Source: Scenedesmus sp. ARA3 (lineage: Eukaryota; Chlorophyta; Chlorophyceae; Sphaeropleales; Scenedesmaceae). Taken from it: a stretch of 64,000 nt of DNA. Position numbers and translations under genes: made by a program. The notes beneath the pieces are model-generated. The model saw nothing but the letters and a program-made list of their open reading frames with translations. It had not been told where the DNA came from and did not search any database. The DNA lies in contig RWJK01001585.1 in NCBI GenBank assembly GCA_004335835.1, positions 47,748 through 111,747 on the forward strand. The letters are read 5' to 3'. Below are positions 60,087 to 64,000 of the stretch, in pieces (the stretch's first letter is position 1; each line of letters begins with the position of its first letter).

Positions 60087-62428
60087 ATGAAGGCCTTCGT
60101 TGTAATGCCCGTGGTCGTGCTGCTGGCCCTGGCATCATTCAGCCAGGTACGCATCTGTTCCCCATGGTCTCGCATGAAATGCAATTTTAACCTATGTTCC
60201 AAGCCTTTTGAAGCTTTTCGAGCTATGTAGCTGTCTGATGCGAAACTGCTGCTATTTGGCGCGCACACCAACACAGGCCCTTCCAGCAGAGTTTCAACAA
60301 CAACAAGCAGCTGAGAAGAAGCTTTCCATCAACGTTGATGGAGTGGATCCTCTGGCAACGCTGCAGAGCTTCCGTGAGGTGGGCACTTGACGTGATGCAC
60401 GGCCTGCCTGCCTTGTTGTTGTGGTGTGGCCGAGCTGCAAGGTTACGTGCCAACTGCACGTGCAGCAATGGTTTACTGCCAAATCTACAAGCAGCAAACA
60501 ATAATGTCCTGCATCAGTACGCCCCTGTTGCTGAAGAACGTGCGTAGCAGGATGGCAGGGCAGGATGGTGGCACAGCATAGAGTTGCCCTGCACTGGCCA
60601 CAGCAGTGCAAGCACACTCAACACCCTATGCTTCTGACATGCCCTGCTACTTTGCTGCTACTGTTGCTCCTGGTCTCTGACCCTTTTACCTGCAGAATCT
60701 CGCCCATGGCAAGGAGGCACTGCTGGCCCCCAAGTCTCCTCTGTCTATTGTAAAGGCTGCCACGCCTGAGCAGCAACAGGCTGCAGCGCCCAAGCCCCAG
60801 CAGCAGCAGAGCCTGCTGTCATCTCTGGCATCATCTGCCCGCAAGCTGCTGAGCCAGGGAACATGGATGGGCACTGATGCTCCTTCCTTCAACGGCGCTT
60901 CAATGGGTTGGTACCAGGGTGAGTGGCCGTTGCGCGGCCAGCAGCTGCTGTTGCACTGCCTTGCTGTAAGGCGCACATGCAACACAGTACCGCAGAGCAA
61001 CAAAAGCATGAGGTGTGAGTGAGCGTGAGTGTGTGCCTACCCAGGCAGCTCTGCAGCTCCTGGGTAAGTTGAGGCTAAGCGGATGTGTGTGGCCAGGGGC
61101 GGCGCCCTTGCGCTCCACACCCTCCACCTGATGAGGTGTGTTGGGTTGCAGGAAGCAAGGCAGGAAACCATGTGCAGCATGCAAGATAAATTCCTCTGCC
61201 AGTTGCAAGGTGTAGCTAGACTGCTGCAGATGCTGGTATTGTACGCAGGCCCTTGTTATGCTGCTATTGTTCCTAGGATCACTTGCTGAAGCTGCTGTCC
61301 CTGCTGCTGCCGCTGCCGCAGGCTACCCCAACCGCTTCAGGGCCGGCAACGCTGCCTCCTCCATGTGGGCCGCACAGAACGGTGACCCCAACAACTTTGG
61401 TGCGGGCTACAACCCGTACATTGGTGGCCGCAAGCTGATGAGCCAGCAGGCAGTGCAGGGCCAGCAGAGCAGCGGCACCTGGGTGGGCACTGATGCACCC
61501 TCCTTCAACGCTGCCTCAATGGGCTACTACCAGGGTGAGCCCCGTGGCTGCTGCTGGCAGTTGACTGCAATTGTTCTGCTGTGTACAAGCAGTTGTGCTG
61601 TACAACAACATGACCAGGAGAGCATGCTTGCAGAAGTACTGTGGCCAGGACAGTTGCTGTACAGCACAGTTGCATGCTTTGCAGAGTGCCTGGAAGAGGT
61701 GCTATGTTGAGCACAGAAGCAGCCTAAGTGCAGCAACGGTTGTAATACGGCCGTTCCGCTAAGCTCTCTAATACAATGCATTACTAGAGGCACATGCCCA
61801 GAAACGTTACGTACGCCGCATTGCGCTGACATGGCATGCTGCTGTGCATTGCTGCAGGCTACCCCAACCGCTTCAGGGCCGGCAATGCTGCCTCCTCCAT
61901 GTGGGCTGCACAGAACGGTGACCCCAACAACTTTGGTGCCGGCTACAACCCCTACATTGGCGGCCGCAAGCTGATGAGCCAGCAGGCAGTGCAGGGCCAG
62001 CAGAGCACTGGCACCTGGGTGGGCACTGATGCACCCTCCTTCAACGCCGCATCAATGGGCTACTACCAGGGTGAGCCCCGTGACTGCTGCTGGCAACAAA
62101 TGAGCATTGATGCTACTGCGTACATGCTTTGCTTCAGCAACTGTGTTATACGGACTGCTTGCCAGCGGTCAATGCCGCACAAAGGCACTGCAGCACTAGT
62201 TCTGGTGCAGCCTTTCGTACAGCCTTTTGTGCAAATCGGCTGCTTGCACACAGACTTCTGTGTGCCACAATTACCTGACACGGCACGCTGCTGTGCATTG
62301 CTGCAGGCTATCCCAACCGCTTCAGGGCTGGCAATGCCGCCTCCTCCATGTGGGCCGCACAGAACGGTGACCCCAACAACTTTGGTGCAGGATACAACCC
62401 CTACATTGGTGGCCGCAGGATGCAATAA
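60087..62428 (+). CDS. Secreted repeat protein from duplicated exons, GRK/GRR-bounded modules (candidate peptide precursor)
   Basis: Six in-phase exons: 60087-60146, 60277-60378, 60696-60918, 61322-61534, 61858-62070, 62307-62428, about 243 residues. Exon 1 is a signal peptide (MKAFVVMPVVVLLALASFSQ). A short propeptide-like region follows (FQQQQAAEKKLSINVDG). From SSARKLLSQGTW onward the protein is three copies of one module of about 70 residues: [S/G]-[K/R]-dibasic-L/M, GTWVGTDAPSFNAASMGYYQ, GYPNRFRAGNAASSMW, NGDPNNFGAGYNPYIG, then Gly-Arg-Lys or Gly-Arg-Arg. Copies from exons 4 and 5 differ by one residue. The last module ends GGRRMQ and stops. No known domain is recognised. Secretion is likely; processing into peptides is inference. 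Confidence 0.82.
61322..62428 (+). repeat. Tandem exon-intron duplication
   Basis: Units 61322-61857 and 61858-62306 plus the partial exon 62307-62428 share almost identical exons. Intron starts (GTGAGCCCCGTG, CTGCTGGCA) and intron ends (GGCA[TC]GCTGCTGTGCATTGCTGCAG) are also shared. The duplicated unit is therefore exon plus intron. Confidence 0.92.
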
Positions 62429-64000
62429 ATGAGTGCCAGTAAATGAGTTCACAAGATGAGTGGCGACTCTGTTGTAAGTGATGACCCTAGCCAAGCAGCA
62501 AGTATGCAAGACTTATCCGACAACTGGCATATGGCATGCACCGCCTGATGGAGGCGCCTGCATGTGCATGCGCACACCAGGTTGCTGGGGAGCGTGGCGT
62601 GGCAGCAGCATGATGGTTGTGGAAGCTGCCAATCCACCAGAGCACTTGCATCACAACAACGCGGACGTGCAGCCATGTCTGTGTTTAGTTTTTGATCCAT
62701 TTGTGTGTCTGATACGAAGAATGCTGTGCACAAGTGCACTGCATCATCCCATTTTTGACGGCGTGCCACAGCACGCAATAGCATATCATGCCATTCATCC
62801 TTGCTGCATGCTGCATTCATTCTGCATTCACTTTATGATTCTTGCCTGGCACCAATACCACAGCTACAACAAGGCCTCCTGCAAGGAGGTATGAATGGTT
62901 GTTGGTTGCACCAGCAGCTTAACAGCTGCTGACACGACAGCAATAACATAACAGCAATAACATACATCAAGTCACCTGTGGGTTTAGTGGCTGGATGCAT
63001 TGATTGAGCGGGAATAACACATACCACAATCCACAAAGCATTAATGATGCACCTGTTAGCAGTTGGTACTCGCTGGTTGTGGCGTAGCACGTCTGCATCA
63101 ATTCAAGATCATGGACTGCATTCTGCATGGCTGCATTAGGCGTTGAGTATCAGCCAGCATGATTTAATGCTCAGGCTGCGTGCATGCAGCATTTCATGGC
63201 AGAACGGCTGAAGCAAGGCCACATGTGCAGTCGGTTTGTATTGAGCCCTTCAGCATACGTACATGAGCATCAGCACTCCCTGTCTTGGGCAGGTGGCGCG
63301 CATCATTTGTGTTATCTGTGGTTGCTCATGTCTAGCCTTGTTTAAGACAGCCTTTGTGCCCTGAAAAGTCGTGTTGCATGCAAAGGCAAGCTGCCAGCTT
63401 GCCAGCCAAACAGCTTATGCAGGTGCAGTGTGCATGCTGAGCAGGCTGCTTCCAGGTAGAATGCCTGACCACGGCCCTGGTGTGTCTGCTTTGATTCTAC
63501 AGACACATGTTCTTGATCACCACTTGCCATGGTAACCAACACAACTTATGATATTCTGATGCTTGCATGTGAGCTAAAAATTGCACAAACAGTTGCGTTC
63601 GGTGAAACTGAGTTGCACGCAAGTAGTGCTAAGTACGCTGCATCTACGGCTGGTCACCTGTCCCAAATTGAAGCGGCCATCTAAAGCAGAAGAAATAACA
63701 CAACACAGTGAACAGTTGAATCTGCCTCTGCATTGCCGGGCCTGGCTGTTTTCGGCATCCTGTCAACAACGCTGGCAAGCTGCAAGCACTGAAGCAGACA
63801 TAACTGCGAAGGGACATCACATGTGCGACTGGGGCAAAGGCTAGGTGGCACGGTGTCATCATCATCATGTTACCATTTAAGGCATAGCAACGTCGCCATC
63901 GGCCCCGCGCCCCACAGGAGCGGCTGAAATGTCTTTGAAGAACAGGCGAAGGGGGAAGGGGAGGGAGCACTATTTCATTATCCCGCTTGCAGACATTCCT
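62429..64000. other. Non-coding to window end
   Basis: Only short overlapping frames without domains. No splice-consistent exons, RNA genes or repeats seen. Confidence 0.4.
62473..62477 (+). terminator. TGTAA polyadenylation signal
   Basis: TGTAA 45 bases after the repeat-gene stop, at the usual chlorophyte signal sequence. Confidence 0.55.

Overview
This 64 kb window is nuclear DNA of a green alga. Supporting signs are short GT-AG introns in almost every gene, codon-phased CAG/CTG microsatellites, coding sequence dense in poly-Q, poly-A and poly-S, a plastid and thylakoid targeting sequence, and plant-type versions of lipin, tubby and NUP85. The style fits a core chlorophyte (Chlamydomonadales or Sphaeropleales); the species cannot be told from the sequence. 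I rebuilt 13 protein-coding genes by joining exons whose reading phases agree across GT-AG junctions. No rRNA, tRNA, CRISPR array or intact transposon was seen.

Layout: 1-2.7 kb, non-coding with a degenerate tandem repeat; 2.8-6.3 kb (-), secreted V8/trypsin-like serine protease with an N-terminal Kazal domain and a late frameshift; 7.8-15.0 kb (-), lipin/phosphatidate phosphatase; 15.6-21.0 kb (+), coiled-coil protein; 22.5-23.4 kb (+), secreted repeat protein with GRR-bounded 74-codon repeats; 24.4-25.8 kb (-), small thylakoid-lumen-type protein; 26.2-32.0 kb (-), CLEC16A/FPL-domain protein; 32.5-37.2 kb (-), NUP85; 37.9-45.7 kb (+), BIRC6-type E2 ubiquitin-conjugating enzyme; 47.8-50.9 kb (-), CX5R phosphatase; 51.7-53.4 kb (-), MTH1-type Nudix hydrolase; 53.8-55.3 kb (+), plastid-targeted ABM/IsdG-like haem oxygenase candidate; 56.6-59.2 kb (+), tubby-like protein; 60.1-62.4 kb (+), second secreted repeat protein built from duplicated exons.

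Most genes are housekeeping functions (lipid synthesis, nuclear pore, endosome/autophagy, ubiquitin, nucleotide-pool sanitation) and do not form a pathway cluster. The most novel material is the pair of secreted repeat proteins at 22.5 and 60.1 kb. Both have a signal peptide followed by near-identical modules of about 70 residues, separated by Gly-Arg-Arg or Gly-Arg-Lys. That layout resembles precursors of amidated peptides, so they are candidates for an undescribed secreted peptide system. Other notable points are the Kazal-protease fusion with a one-base frameshift, the compact BIRC6-like E2 without a BIR domain, recent exon duplications, and CAG/CTG tracts placed at intron ends.
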